From: Bacillota bacterium
Lineage (GTDB): Bacteria; Bacillota; Clostridia; Lachnospirales; Lachnospiraceae
Length of the DNA stretch: 21,584 nt
Reading direction: 5' to 3'
NCBI GenBank assembly: GCA_023415475.1
Contig: JAEZKL010000071.1
Location: 1-21,584, forward strand
The notes below the pieces were generated by a model. It had not been told where the DNA came from and did not search any database. It worked only from the letters and a program-made list of their open reading frames with translations. The position numbers were made by a program, and so were the translations under genes. Positions 6,912-13,549 of the stretch are shown here, one piece after another. Position 1 is the first letter of the stretch, and every line of letters begins with the position of its first letter.

Positions 6912-7589
6912 ATGGAGCAATACAAGAAGGAATTTATTGAATTCATGGTTGATTGTGGTGTACTTAAGTTTGGAGATTTTACAACAAAGAGCGGAAGGAA
7001 GACCCCTTTCTTTGTTAACACAGGTTTTTATCGTTCTGGCTCTCAGCTTAGAAGATTAGGCGAATATTATGCAAAAGCGATTAATGATAAATACGGTATG
7101 GATTTCGATGTATTATTCGGACCCGCCTACAAAGGCATTCCGCTTAGCGTAGCTACTGCAATGGCAATCAGTGAATTTTATCAGAAGGATATCAAATATT
7201 GTTCTAACCGCAAGGAAGTTAAGGATCATGGAGATACAGGTATTTTACTCGGTTCCCCGCTTAAGGATGGGGACAAGGTTATCATTATTGAAGACGTAAC
7301 TACTGCGGGAACCTCTATTGGAGAAACGATGCCTATATTGGCAGCCCAAGCTCAGGTAAAGGTATTGGGTTTAGTGGTATCCGTAGACCGAATGGAGAGA
7401 GGACAAGGCAATAAAAGTGCACTTTCCGAGATAGAAGAGAACTATCACATAGCGACTACAGCAATTGTTACGATGAAAGAAGTGGTTGAGCATCTGTATA
7501 ATCGCCCCTACAATGGGAAAATTGTTATTGATGATACGTTAAAGCTAGCAATTGATGCATATTATGAGCAATATGGAGTGGTAAATTAG
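6912..7589 (+). CDS. pyrE: Orotate phosphoribosyltransferase
   Basis: This enzyme converts orotate and PRPP to orotidine 5'-monophosphate in pyrimidine synthesis. The PRPP-binding loop VIIIEDVTTAGTS is at about 123-135, GPAYKG with the substrate lysine is at 70-75, and the flexible catalytic loop NRKEVKDHG is at 99-107. The 225-residue length is normal for the longer clostridial type. The ATG follows AGGAGGT (6894-6900) by eleven bases, a slightly long spacing. Other pyr genes are not adjacent, so it stands apart from a pyr operon and appears to be transcribed with the small membrane protein gene behind it. Confidence 0.95.
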   Translation: MEQYKKEFIEFMVDCGVLKFGDFTTKSGRKTPFFVNTGFYRSGSQLRRLGEYYAKAINDKYGMDFDVLFGPAYKGIPLSVATAMAISEFYQKDIKYCSNRKEVKDHGDTGILLGSPLKDGDKVIIIEDVTTAGTSIGETMPILAAQAQVKVLGLVVSVDRMERGQGNKSALSEIEENYHIATTAIVTMKEVVEHLYNRPYNGKIVIDDTLKLAIDAYYEQYGVVN

Positions 7590-7627
7590 GATCGATAGAT
7601 AGACGATAGATAAAGGAGGGATTGTAT

Positions 7628-7780
7628 ATGATGGAGAAAATCTATAACACAATGAAGTCAGTCGGAGTGTGGAATCTTGTTATGGGAATTCTGTTAATTA
7701 TTGCAGGAACTGCATCCGGTACTTTGTTAATATTAAACGGTGCAAAATTACTTAAGAAAAAGTCAGATCTGTTATTTTAA
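7628..7780 (+). CDS. Small single-pass membrane protein, unknown function
   Basis: A 50-residue frame starts with ATG ATG, seven bases after a strong AAAGGAGGG site (7612-7620). After a short amphipathic N-terminus, a hydrophobic stretch of about 26 residues (about 14-39, including WNLVMGILLIIAG) forms one membrane helix with glycines in small-x3-small spacing. A positive, lysine-rich tail follows (about 40-46), predicting a cytoplasmic C-terminus. It lies 38 bases after pyrE and directly before a clear terminator, so the two genes probably share a transcript. The role is unknown. Confidence 0.75.
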   Translation: MMEKIYNTMKSVGVWNLVMGILLIIAGTASGTLLILNGAKLLKKKSDLLF

Positions 7781-7800
7781 TAAATAGGAATTTTCTAGGT

Positions 7801-7835
7801 CCTAAGTAAATCGAAAGATTTCTTAGGGCTTTTTT
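7801..7835 (+). terminator. Intrinsic terminator of the pyrE unit
   Basis: The stem CCTAAG(T)AAATC pairs with GATTTCTTAGG around a GAAA tetraloop (7801-7827), with one bulged base, and is followed by GGGCTTTTTT. It sits 20 bases after the small membrane protein gene. Confidence 0.88.
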
Positions 7836-7902
7836 GCATCGCATTATCCGGCTTTCTTATGAATTGATACTATGCTTATCCGACAAGTTCTAGATTGACT
7901 GA

Positions 7903-7931
7903 TTGAAAGAAGATGAATATTCTGCTAGAAT
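7903..7931 (+). promoter_or_regulatory. Promoter of the second araC-type gene
   Basis: TTGAAA (7903-7908) and TAGAAT (7926-7931) are separated by 17 bases. The predicted transcript has a leader of about 90 bases before the araC-type gene, in which no structured motif was recognised. Confidence 0.6.
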
Positions 7932-8026
7932 AGAATGAAGAATAAATTGGTATCAATAAATTTCAAGAATGAATTAATAAATGTAATTCGCACTCAGCTA
8001 TATAAACGGCAGCTTGGAGGTTTCAT

Positions 8027-8848
8027 ATGCATGATATAAGTTTATATGAGAAGAAGATTATAAATGACGAAGAATTTCCGGTGCAGATGTTCAAGCAACA
8101 GATTCGCAGGCAGGGGCTTTTTTGCCCATCCCATTGGCATGAGCATATTGAATTGCATTATGTAATGAAGGGACAAGGAACCTTCTACTGTAACCATAAA
8201 CCCTTTGATATGGAGAAGGGAAGTCTGGTTATTATTAATTGTAATGAGTTGCACGAGGGCTTCAGCCGATCGAAGAGTTTGGACACGTTGGTAATTATAT
8301 TTGAATTAGATTCCTTTTCTAAAGAGGTTGCCAACTGTAATGCCATATTTCAATCCATCATCTATTCCGATCATACAATCAAGAAGCTGATGGAGGATAT
8401 CTATCAGGAGGAGATTAGCAAACAAGCTGGATATAAGATGGCAATGCGTGGTAAAATATATGAACTGATTACTTATCTGCTTCGAAATTATGTCTCTGAA
8501 AGCCTGTCGGACAAGGAGAATATAAAACGTATGCAGAATTTAAATCGTCTGAATCTGGTATTGAAGTACATACAGGATCATTATTCAGAGCCGATTGCCA
8601 TACAGACTCTGGCAGAATTAATCCACCTAAGCGAGTACCGTTTCTGCCACTTATTCAAGGAGAGTCTGGGGAAAAGTCCTCTGAATTATATCAATGAGGT
8701 TCGGTTAAAGACAGCTCATCACTTATTGGAACAGAAGGAGATGAACGTGTCAGAAGTGGCTACAGCGGTTGGCTTTACGGATTACAATAATTTCGGCAGA
8801 TTGTTTCGTAACTATTATGGCTATGCACCCTCCAATGTATGGGGTTGA
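8027..8848 (+). CDS. AraC family regulator of the SPI/Gfo operon
   Basis: This 273-residue regulator has an N-terminal cupin sensor domain (HWHEHIELHYVMKGQG at 36-51, a good sugar-binding-type cupin strand pair) and a C-terminal AraC/XylS double helix-turn-helix (about 176-270), with the signature GFTDYNNFGRLFRNYYGYAP at 249-268. The start has GGAGG six bases upstream. It points the same way as, and lies directly before, the four sugar-modifying genes. A pair of direct repeats eight bases after its stop is the likely operator. It is therefore probably a ligand-dependent activator responding to the sugar or glycoside handled by the operon. Confidence 0.9.
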   Translation: MHDISLYEKKIINDEEFPVQMFKQQIRRQGLFCPSHWHEHIELHYVMKGQGTFYCNHKPFDMEKGSLVIINCNELHEGFSRSKSLDTLVIIFELDSFSKEVANCNAIFQSIIYSDHTIKKLMEDIYQEEISKQAGYKMAMRGKIYELITYLLRNYVSESLSDKENIKRMQNLNRLNLVLKYIQDHYSEPIAIQTLAELIHLSEYRFCHLFKESLGKSPLNYINEVRLKTAHHLLEQKEMNVSEVATAVGFTDYNNFGRLFRNYYGYAPSNVWG

Positions 8849-8855
8849 TAGAAAT

Positions 8856-8886
8856 AGCAAGATAATATGTATTAACAGCAAGATAA
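8856..8886 (+). promoter_or_regulatory. Putative AraC-type operator: 10-bp direct repeat, 21-bp period
   Basis: AGCAAGATAA occurs at 8856-8865 and identically at 8877-8886. The start-to-start distance is 21 bp, two helical turns, the same layout as the araI1-araI2 half-sites. An inverted repeat CCATAG/CTATGG (8887-8892 and 8902-8907) follows at once. The sites lie upstream of a promoter lacking a -35 box, as expected for activator-dependent transcription. Confidence 0.6.
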
Positions 8887-8901
8887 CCATAGATAAACAA
8901 G

Positions 8902-8930
8902 CTATGGAAATGTATTATGTAAAATATAAT
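8902..8930 (+). promoter_or_regulatory. Activator-type promoter of the SPI/Gfo operon
   Basis: A perfect TATAAT is at 8925-8930. The -35 position 17 bases upstream reads CTATGG, which is not a usable consensus. Together with the adjacent direct repeats this suggests a promoter that needs the upstream AraC-type protein. The first gene's ribosome binding site follows at 8940. Confidence 0.5.
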
Positions 8931-8952
8931 GATTAAAATAGGAGGTAAGATT

Positions 8953-9924
8953 ATGAAATTAGGTACATTTACTGTTGTTTTAGGCGATATGTCTCTTGAT
9001 AAGGCATGTGATTTTCTGTCTAAAAACGGTGTCCAAACAGTAGAGATCGGTTGCGGCGGATATCCCGGAAGAGCCCATTGCGATCCGGATATTTTATTAA
9101 ATGATGAGAATGAGTTGAAGAAATTCAAGAATACGATAAAGGATCATGATTTAGAAATCAGCGCTCTCAGCTGCCATGGTAATATGGTACATCCTGTTAA
9201 GGAAATGGCGGATAAATTCGATGAGGATCTGACAAAAGCAATTCTATTAGCTGAAAAGCTCGGTATATCCATCATTAACACCTTTTCCGGCTGTCCCGGA
9301 GGAAGTCCTGAGGATAAGATGCCAAACTGGGTAACCTGCTCATGGCCTGAGGATTATCTTAAAGTACTTGATTATCAGTGGAATGAGATTTTGATTCCTT
9401 ATTGGAAGAAGAAGGTTGCCTTTGCTAGGGAGCATGGAGTGACTAAGTTTGCTCTTGAGATGCATCCCGGTTTCTGCGTATATAATACCAGCACCTTATT
9501 GAAGCTTCGCGAAGCCGTCGGACCGGAAATCGGTGCCAACTTTGATCCAAGCCATCTGATTTGGCAGGGGATGGATCCTTGTGCAAGTATCCGTGAGCTT
9601 GGTAAGGCAGGAGCTATCTTCCATTTCCATGCAAAGGATACCAAGATTGATAAATACAATACTGCAGTAAACGGTGTATTGGATACAGGGCATTATGGCA
9701 ACGAGCTGAACCGCTCCTGGATCTTCAGAGCAGTTGGTTACGGTAACGGTGAGGAGTTCTGGAAAGCGATCGTATCCGAGCTTCGTATGGCTGGCTATGA
9801 CCATGCGATAAGCATCGAGCATGAAGACAGCTTGATGTCAGGAAGAGAGGGCTTGGTGAAAGCAATTGACTTCCTGAAGAATGTATTAATCTACGAAGCA
9901 AGAGGTGAAATGTTCTGGGCTTAA
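8953..9924 (+). CDS. Sugar phosphate isomerase/epimerase-like TIM barrel (first SPI)
   Basis: This 323-residue protein belongs to the AP-endonuclease-2/xylose-isomerase-like TIM barrel family. Likely divalent metal ligands are E169 (ALEMHPG), D198 with H201 (NFDPSH), H224/H226 (FHFHAKD) and E289 (SIEHED). I chose the ATG at 8953 because AGGAGGT sits six bases upstream; an in-frame ATG at 8929 would place that site inside the gene. Relatives beside Gfo/Idh dehydrogenases act on keto-sugars, including 3-keto-glycoside epimerases and the alpha subunits of C-glycoside deglycosidases. At over 320 residues, with a long insert around NTFSGCPGGSPEDK (109-122), it belongs to the larger subtype. No DUF6379-like small partner (DgpB type) was found, so C-deglycosylation is only one option. 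It is the first gene of the operon. Confidence 0.82.
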   Translation: MKLGTFTVVLGDMSLDKACDFLSKNGVQTVEIGCGGYPGRAHCDPDILLNDENELKKFKNTIKDHDLEISALSCHGNMVHPVKEMADKFDEDLTKAILLAEKLGISIINTFSGCPGGSPEDKMPNWVTCSWPEDYLKVLDYQWNEILIPYWKKKVAFAREHGVTKFALEMHPGFCVYNTSTLLKLREAVGPEIGANFDPSHLIWQGMDPCASIRELGKAGAIFHFHAKDTKIDKYNTAVNGVLDTGHYGNELNRSWIFRAVGYGNGEEFWKAIVSELRMAGYDHAISIEHEDSLMSGREGLVKAIDFLKNVLIYEARGEMFWA

Positions 9925-9932
9925 TATTCGAT

Positions 9933-9950
9933 AAGCAGTTTTCTGCTTTT
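9933..9950 (+). terminator. Small hairpin after the first SPI gene
   Basis: AAGCAG pairs with CTGCTT around a TTTT loop (9933-9948) and TT follows. With only six pairs it may cause partial termination or set relative expression between the first and second genes. Confidence 0.35.
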
Positions 9951-10012
9951 AGTCAGAATGTTTACATGAATTAAAATCACTTTATGAGAAATTTTATGGA
10001 GGCTAAATTGTA

Positions 10013-11068
10013 ATGAAAGGTACAAATTATAAGCTTGGTATTGTTGGTTTTGGCGGCATGGGTAACTGGCATAGAGAAACCATCGAGACCATAGACGGAA
10101 TAGAGGTTGCCGGAATATACGACATCAAAGAGGCTCGTAAGACTTATGCGAAGGAAGTCGGCGTGCATAGCTATGACAGCTTAGAGGAATTATTAGCGGA
10201 TGATCAGATTGATATCGTGCTAGTCGCTACCCCCAATGATTTGCATAAACCGATTGCAATTCAAGCAATGCGTGCGGGTAAGAATGTGGTTAGTGAGAAG
10301 CCGGTTACGTTGAATTCATCTGATTTACAGGAAATGATGGATGTGGCGAAGGAAACGGGGAAATTATTCACTGTTCATCAGAACCGTCGTTGGGACGAGG
10401 ATTACCTGACAATGAAGAAGATTTATGAGGAGCAGAAGCTGGGCGAAACATATCGTATCGAATCCAGAGTACACGGTTCCAGAGGTATTCCCGGTGATTG
10501 GCGTCAGGAGAAAGAGCATGGCGGAGGCATGGTACTGGACTGGGGTGTACACCTGTTGGATCAGATACTTCAGATGATGGGAAATACAAAGCTAAAGACG
10601 GTTTATGCTACTGTGACCAATATTACTAACACAATGGTTGATGATGGCTTTAGTGCACAGCTCGGCTTCGAGAATGGTGTGGATGTTGTGGTTGAAGTAG
10701 GAACCAGTAATTTTATCTCTCTGCCCAGATGGTATATGGTCGGCCAGAACGGTACTGCAATTATTGAGGACTGGAGTCTGAAGGGTCGCATTGTTCGCGC
10801 TGTCGGTAAGAATGAAAAGGATGTTGTACCTGTACGTACCGCAGCGGGATTAACAAAGACAATGGCACCCCGCAGGGAGGATACAATCAGTACCGAGGAG
10901 CTCGATGTTGTTAAGAGTGACATCAGAGATTTTTATCGTAATGTAATGAAGGCAATCGCGAAGGAAGAAGAGCAGAAGATTAAATTACCTGAGGTGATGA
11001 GAGTAATGAAGCTAATGGAAGCAATTTTTGAATCCTCTGAGAAAAAGCAGGTTGTCTACTTCGAATAA
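10013..11068 (+). CDS. Gfo/Idh/MocA family oxidoreductase (first)
   Basis: This is an NAD(P)-dependent dehydrogenase of the glucose-fructose oxidoreductase/inositol dehydrogenase family. The N-terminal Rossmann motif is GFGGMG (12-17), the conserved EKP with the catalytic lysine is at 95-97 (VVSEKPVTL), and the C-terminal substrate site includes D176 and H180 in LDWGVHLLDQ. HQNRRWDEDY (122-131) is typical of inositol and sugar members. The 351-residue length is normal. It has GGAGG ten bases upstream and sits between the two SPI genes. It probably oxidises or reduces a hydroxyl or keto group on a sugar ring, paired with the second dehydrogenase in a cofactor-neutral scheme. The exact substrate and position are unknown. 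Confidence 0.88.
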   Translation: MKGTNYKLGIVGFGGMGNWHRETIETIDGIEVAGIYDIKEARKTYAKEVGVHSYDSLEELLADDQIDIVLVATPNDLHKPIAIQAMRAGKNVVSEKPVTLNSSDLQEMMDVAKETGKLFTVHQNRRWDEDYLTMKKIYEEQKLGETYRIESRVHGSRGIPGDWRQEKEHGGGMVLDWGVHLLDQILQMMGNTKLKTVYATVTNITNTMVDDGFSAQLGFENGVDVVVEVGTSNFISLPRWYMVGQNGTAIIEDWSLKGRIVRAVGKNEKDVVPVRTAAGLTKTMAPRREDTISTEELDVVKSDIRDFYRNVMKAIAKEEEQKIKLPEVMRVMKLMEAIFESSEKKQVVYFE

Positions 11069-11093
11069 AACAGTAAAGAATGCTAAAGCGAAG

Positions 11094-11119
11094 GTATGAT
11101 ATGACACTGCATATCATAC
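11094..11119 (+). repeat. Intergenic perfect hairpin inside the operon
   Basis: Ten-base arms (11094-11103 and 11110-11119) pair perfectly around a 6-base loop and lack a T-run. A second weak stem, GCCTG/CAGGC, follows in the same 103-base gap. The hairpin may stabilise or process the mRNA between the first dehydrogenase and second SPI genes. Confidence 0.5.
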
Positions 11120-11171
11120 TTAATTATGCCTGTAGTTACGGCTTGCAGGCTCTGAGAGGGAAGGTATATAT

Positions 11172-11933
11172 ATGGGTAAATTACCGGTTGCACTTCAGGT
11201 ATATTCCATTCGTGAGGATGCAGAAAAGGATTTTATAAAAGCAATGCAGGAAGTTAAGAGCATGGGCTATGATGGCGTAGAGCTTGCCGGCCTTTATGGT
11301 TATGCACCGGAGGAGGTAAGAGATATTCTGAAGGAGATTGGACTCGTACCGATTTCGGCACATGTGGCTTATCAGGAGTTTAAAAAGGATATTACTAAGA
11401 CTGCTGAGAATTATGCTACGATTGGTTGTAAATATGTTGCAATCCCCTATCTTTTAGAGGATCAGCGTTACGGCACAGAATATTTTAATGAGTTCATGGC
11501 AGATATACCTGCGATTGCTGCAGCATGTCAAAAGGTTGGAATTACCTTAATGTATCATAATCATGATTTTGAATTCCTTAAGACACCGGATGGCGAATAT
11601 ATATTGGATTACATGTATCGTATTTACGGTAAGGAGGTTTGGCAGGTGGAGCTGGATACCTGCTGGACCAAGGTAGCCGGAGAGGATCCTGCCACCTATA
11701 TGAAGAAGTATGAAGGAAGATTACCGGTGGTTCATCTGAAGGATTATAGTGAAGGAACACCCTTTGAATTTAGAGCTGTCGGACATGGGGTTCAGGATAT
11801 CCCTTCGATTCTCGCTCAAGCTGTTGCCGGCGGTAGTCAGTGGTTGGTTGTAGAACAGGATAGACATACAGAATATACTGCCCTTGAGGATGCACGTATC
11901 AGTTTAGATTATCTGAAGTCCTTAGGCGTATAA
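11172..11933 (+). CDS. Sugar phosphate isomerase/epimerase-like TIM barrel (second SPI)
   Basis: This 253-residue single-domain TIM barrel of the AP-endonuclease-2 family is close in style to IolE/YcjR-type enzymes. Visible metal or catalytic candidates are E37 (GVELAG), H64, the HNHDFEF block at 129-135, E160/D162 (VELDTCW), H188 (VVHLKDY) and E228 (VVEQD). The start is supported by GGGAAGG seven bases upstream. It is much shorter than, and only distantly similar to, the first SPI of the operon, so the two are not a simple duplication and probably catalyse different steps, for example epimerisation, dehydration or cleavage of a keto-sugar. The next gene begins 27 bases later. Confidence 0.85.
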   Translation: MGKLPVALQVYSIREDAEKDFIKAMQEVKSMGYDGVELAGLYGYAPEEVRDILKEIGLVPISAHVAYQEFKKDITKTAENYATIGCKYVAIPYLLEDQRYGTEYFNEFMADIPAIAAACQKVGITLMYHNHDFEFLKTPDGEYILDYMYRIYGKEVWQVELDTCWTKVAGEDPATYMKKYEGRLPVVHLKDYSEGTPFEFRAVGHGVQDIPSILAQAVAGGSQWLVVEQDRHTEYTALEDARISLDYLKSLGV

Positions 11934-11960
11934 CGAATGAATCAATATGGAGGTTTAGTT

Positions 11961-13040
11961 ATGAGAAAGGTTAAAATCGGTATCGTCGGCTGTGGCGGTA
12001 TCGCTAACGGTAAGCATTTACCCGCAATCCAAAAGAATGGTAACTATGAAATAGTTGCTTTCTGTGATATTGTTGAAGAGAGGGCATTAGCGGCAAAAGA
12101 GAAATACGGTGTCGCAGATGCACGAGTTTATACTGATTATACAGAATTAGTGAAGGAAACAGAGCTTGAAGCAGTATATGTGTTAACACCGAATAAGTCT
12201 CATTCTGCTATTTCTGTAGCTGCTATGAAGGCGGGCAAGCATGTTATGTGCGAGAAGCCGATGGCAAAATCCTATGCAGATGCTAAGCTGATGCTTGATA
12301 CCGCCAAGGAAACCGGCAAGCTGTTAACCATCGGTTATCAGAATCGTTACCGTCAGGATTCAAAGTATTTAAAAACAGCCTGTGATAATGGCGATTTAGG
12401 TGATATTTATTACGCACGTGCTCATGCGGTTCGCAGACGTGCAGTACCGACCTGGGGTGTATTTCTGAATGAAGAGGAGCAGGGCGGCGGTCCGTTAATC
12501 GATATCGGAACCCATGCTCTTGACCTGACTCTCTGGATGATGGACAATTACGAAGCGGAATCCGTTACGGGCTCCGTATATCGTAAGCTGGCTGATCAGA
12601 CCGATCAAGGCAATGCGTTTGGTGCTTGGGATCCGAAGGAATTTACGGTGGAAGATGCCGCAATCGGATTTGTAAAGATGAAGAATGGTGCAACCATTCA
12701 TCTGGAGGCTTCCTGGGCATTAAATACCTTAGAGGTAGATGAAGCTAAGACTAGCCTCTGTGGTACGAAAGCAGGAGCTGATATGAAGGACGGTCTTCGT
12801 ATTAATCGAGTTCAGTACAATAAGCAATGTGTTGAAAAACCGGATCTGAAATCCGGCGGAGTTGCATTCTTTGCAGGACAGAGTGAAGATGCTCCGGATA
12901 TCGAGCAAAGAGTATTCTACAATGCGATTACAAAAGGTGAGGACCTGGTTGTAAAACCGGAGCAGGCAATCGTGGTTACAAGAATACTGGAAGCAATTTA
13001 TGAATCAGCTCGTACAGGAAAGACAGTTTATTTTGACTAA
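11961..13040 (+). CDS. YcjS-like Gfo/Idh/MocA dehydrogenase (second)
   Basis: This 359-residue NAD(P)-dependent sugar dehydrogenase has the Rossmann motif GCGGIA (10-15), CEKP (97-100) and the catalytic D181/H185 in LIDIGTHALD. The blocks RRRAVPTWGVF (158-168), QGGGPLIDIGTHALD (174-188) and FGAWDPKEFTVED (220-232) closely match, from memory, the corresponding blocks of E. coli YcjS, a D-glucoside 3-dehydrogenase. I chose the ATG at 11961 because GGAGG lies seven bases upstream at 11949-11953; the in-frame ATG at 11937 has no such site. It is the last gene of the operon. The likely role is oxidation at C3 of a glucoside or reduction of a 3-keto product, working with the two SPI proteins and the other dehydrogenase. 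Confidence 0.88.
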   Translation: MRKVKIGIVGCGGIANGKHLPAIQKNGNYEIVAFCDIVEERALAAKEKYGVADARVYTDYTELVKETELEAVYVLTPNKSHSAISVAAMKAGKHVMCEKPMAKSYADAKLMLDTAKETGKLLTIGYQNRYRQDSKYLKTACDNGDLGDIYYARAHAVRRRAVPTWGVFLNEEEQGGGPLIDIGTHALDLTLWMMDNYEAESVTGSVYRKLADQTDQGNAFGAWDPKEFTVEDAAIGFVKMKNGATIHLEASWALNTLEVDEAKTSLCGTKAGADMKDGLRINRVQYNKQCVEKPDLKSGGVAFFAGQSEDAPDIEQRVFYNAITKGEDLVVKPEQAIVVTRILEAIYESARTGKTVYFD

Positions 13041-13202
13041 TCAGATATAACCTAACAGGACAACCTGCTAGGATACGAGGGTAGTATTATTGATAGGGCT
13101 TTGATAGGCAAAGAATGATTTCGATGTCTGTCAGAGTCCTTATACATGGCATCGGAGAATATCGCGAATGACATGAATTTCTATAGTTTTTTACTTCCTA
13201 TC
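13041..13202 (+). other. Structured untranslated region after the SPI/Gfo operon
   Basis: There is no gene. Two hairpins are visible. One is CCTAACAGG/CCTGCTAGG (13051-13072, one mismatch, ACAA loop). The other is a 13-pair stem with three G-U pairs (13095-13107 with 13128-13140, 20-base loop). Neither has a proper T-run; TTTTTT at 13179-13184 lies apart from them. They may form an imperfect terminator or protect the mRNA 3' end. Confidence 0.45.
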
Positions 13203-13231
13203 TTGACAAAAACTAAAAACTGGAATATGAT
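13203..13231 (+). promoter_or_regulatory. Consensus sigma-A promoter of the ABC-F leader
   Basis: A perfect TTGACA (13203-13208) and TATGAT (13226-13231) are separated by exactly 17 bases. It is about 320 bases upstream of the ABC-F start codon, so the transcript has a long leader containing a short ORF and a terminator. Confidence 0.82.
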
Positions 13232-13256
13232 GTGGCAAGATAATATTTTTATGTGA

Positions 13257-13272
13257 GAAGGCTTGAGCCTTC
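13257..13272 (+). repeat. Leader hairpin before the short ORF
   Basis: GAAGGC pairs with GCCTTC around TTGA, eight bases upstream of the in-frame ATG at 13280 and the TGGAG site. It may protect the 5' end or influence leader ORF translation. Confidence 0.4.
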
Positions 13273-13291
13273 AATCAAAATGGAGAAGCAG

Positions 13292-13420
13292 ATGAACACG
13301 ATACTTAGATGGATTAGATTTGAAGCTATTATGATCGCAATTTTACCCAACAACGGGATAAGTGCGCCCATTTTTAATAGTTTTCAATATAACCCTATAA
13401 GTAGTTTGGAGCATTCATAA
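13292..13420 (+). CDS. Putative 42-codon leader peptide of the ABC-F gene
   Basis: A short ORF lies between the promoter and the terminator preceding the ABC-F gene. I chose ATG 13292 because GGAG lies six to seven bases upstream (13282-13285); an in-frame ATG at 13280 would precede that site. The first half is hydrophobic (RFEAIMIAILP at 9-19). The last codons (CCT ATA AGT AGT TTG, from 13394) overlap the segment that can pair with the terminator's 5' arm, so the ribosome's position would decide which structure forms. Leader peptides of this kind control many antibiotic-resistance ABC-F and erm genes. No known stalling motif was recognised. Confidence 0.5.
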   Translation: MNTILRWIRFEAIMIAILPNNGISAPIFNSFQYNPISSLEHS

Positions 13421-13450
13421 TAACGGTAATTGGATAATTATGATTAGTAG

Positions 13451-13482
13451 AACCCAAAGCTTATACGGCTTTGGGTTTTTTT
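13451..13482 (+). terminator. Attenuator terminator upstream of the ABC-F gene
   Basis: AACCCAAAGC (13451-13460) pairs perfectly with GCTTTGGGTT (13468-13477) around a 7-base loop, followed by an unbroken T-run to 13482. It ends 67 bases before the ABC-F start and no second good promoter was seen after it, so ABC-F expression must read through. The 13396-13409 segment can pair with 13454-13465 (11 pairs, small internal loop) and would prevent terminator formation. Confidence 0.75.
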
Positions 13483-13549
13483 ATTTTGATGATAAAGTGC
13501 CACTATAATTTTTATATAGAATAGAACAAGAAAGTTTGAGGTTGTTAAG

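Noticed and set aside
7593..7612. Tandem GATAGATA-like repeats between pyrE and the small protein gene
   Set aside because: They are too short and simple to carry meaning beyond low-complexity spacer.
8929..8952. Longer N-terminus for the first SPI gene
   Set aside because: The strong AGGAGGT site falls inside this extension and correctly serves the ATG at 8953. The extension also overlaps the TATAAT box.
8953..13040. Complete C-glycoside deglycosidase operon
   Set aside because: The SPI and Gfo/Idh types fit in part, but no small DgpB/DUF6379-like partner subunit is present, so the specific assignment cannot be made.
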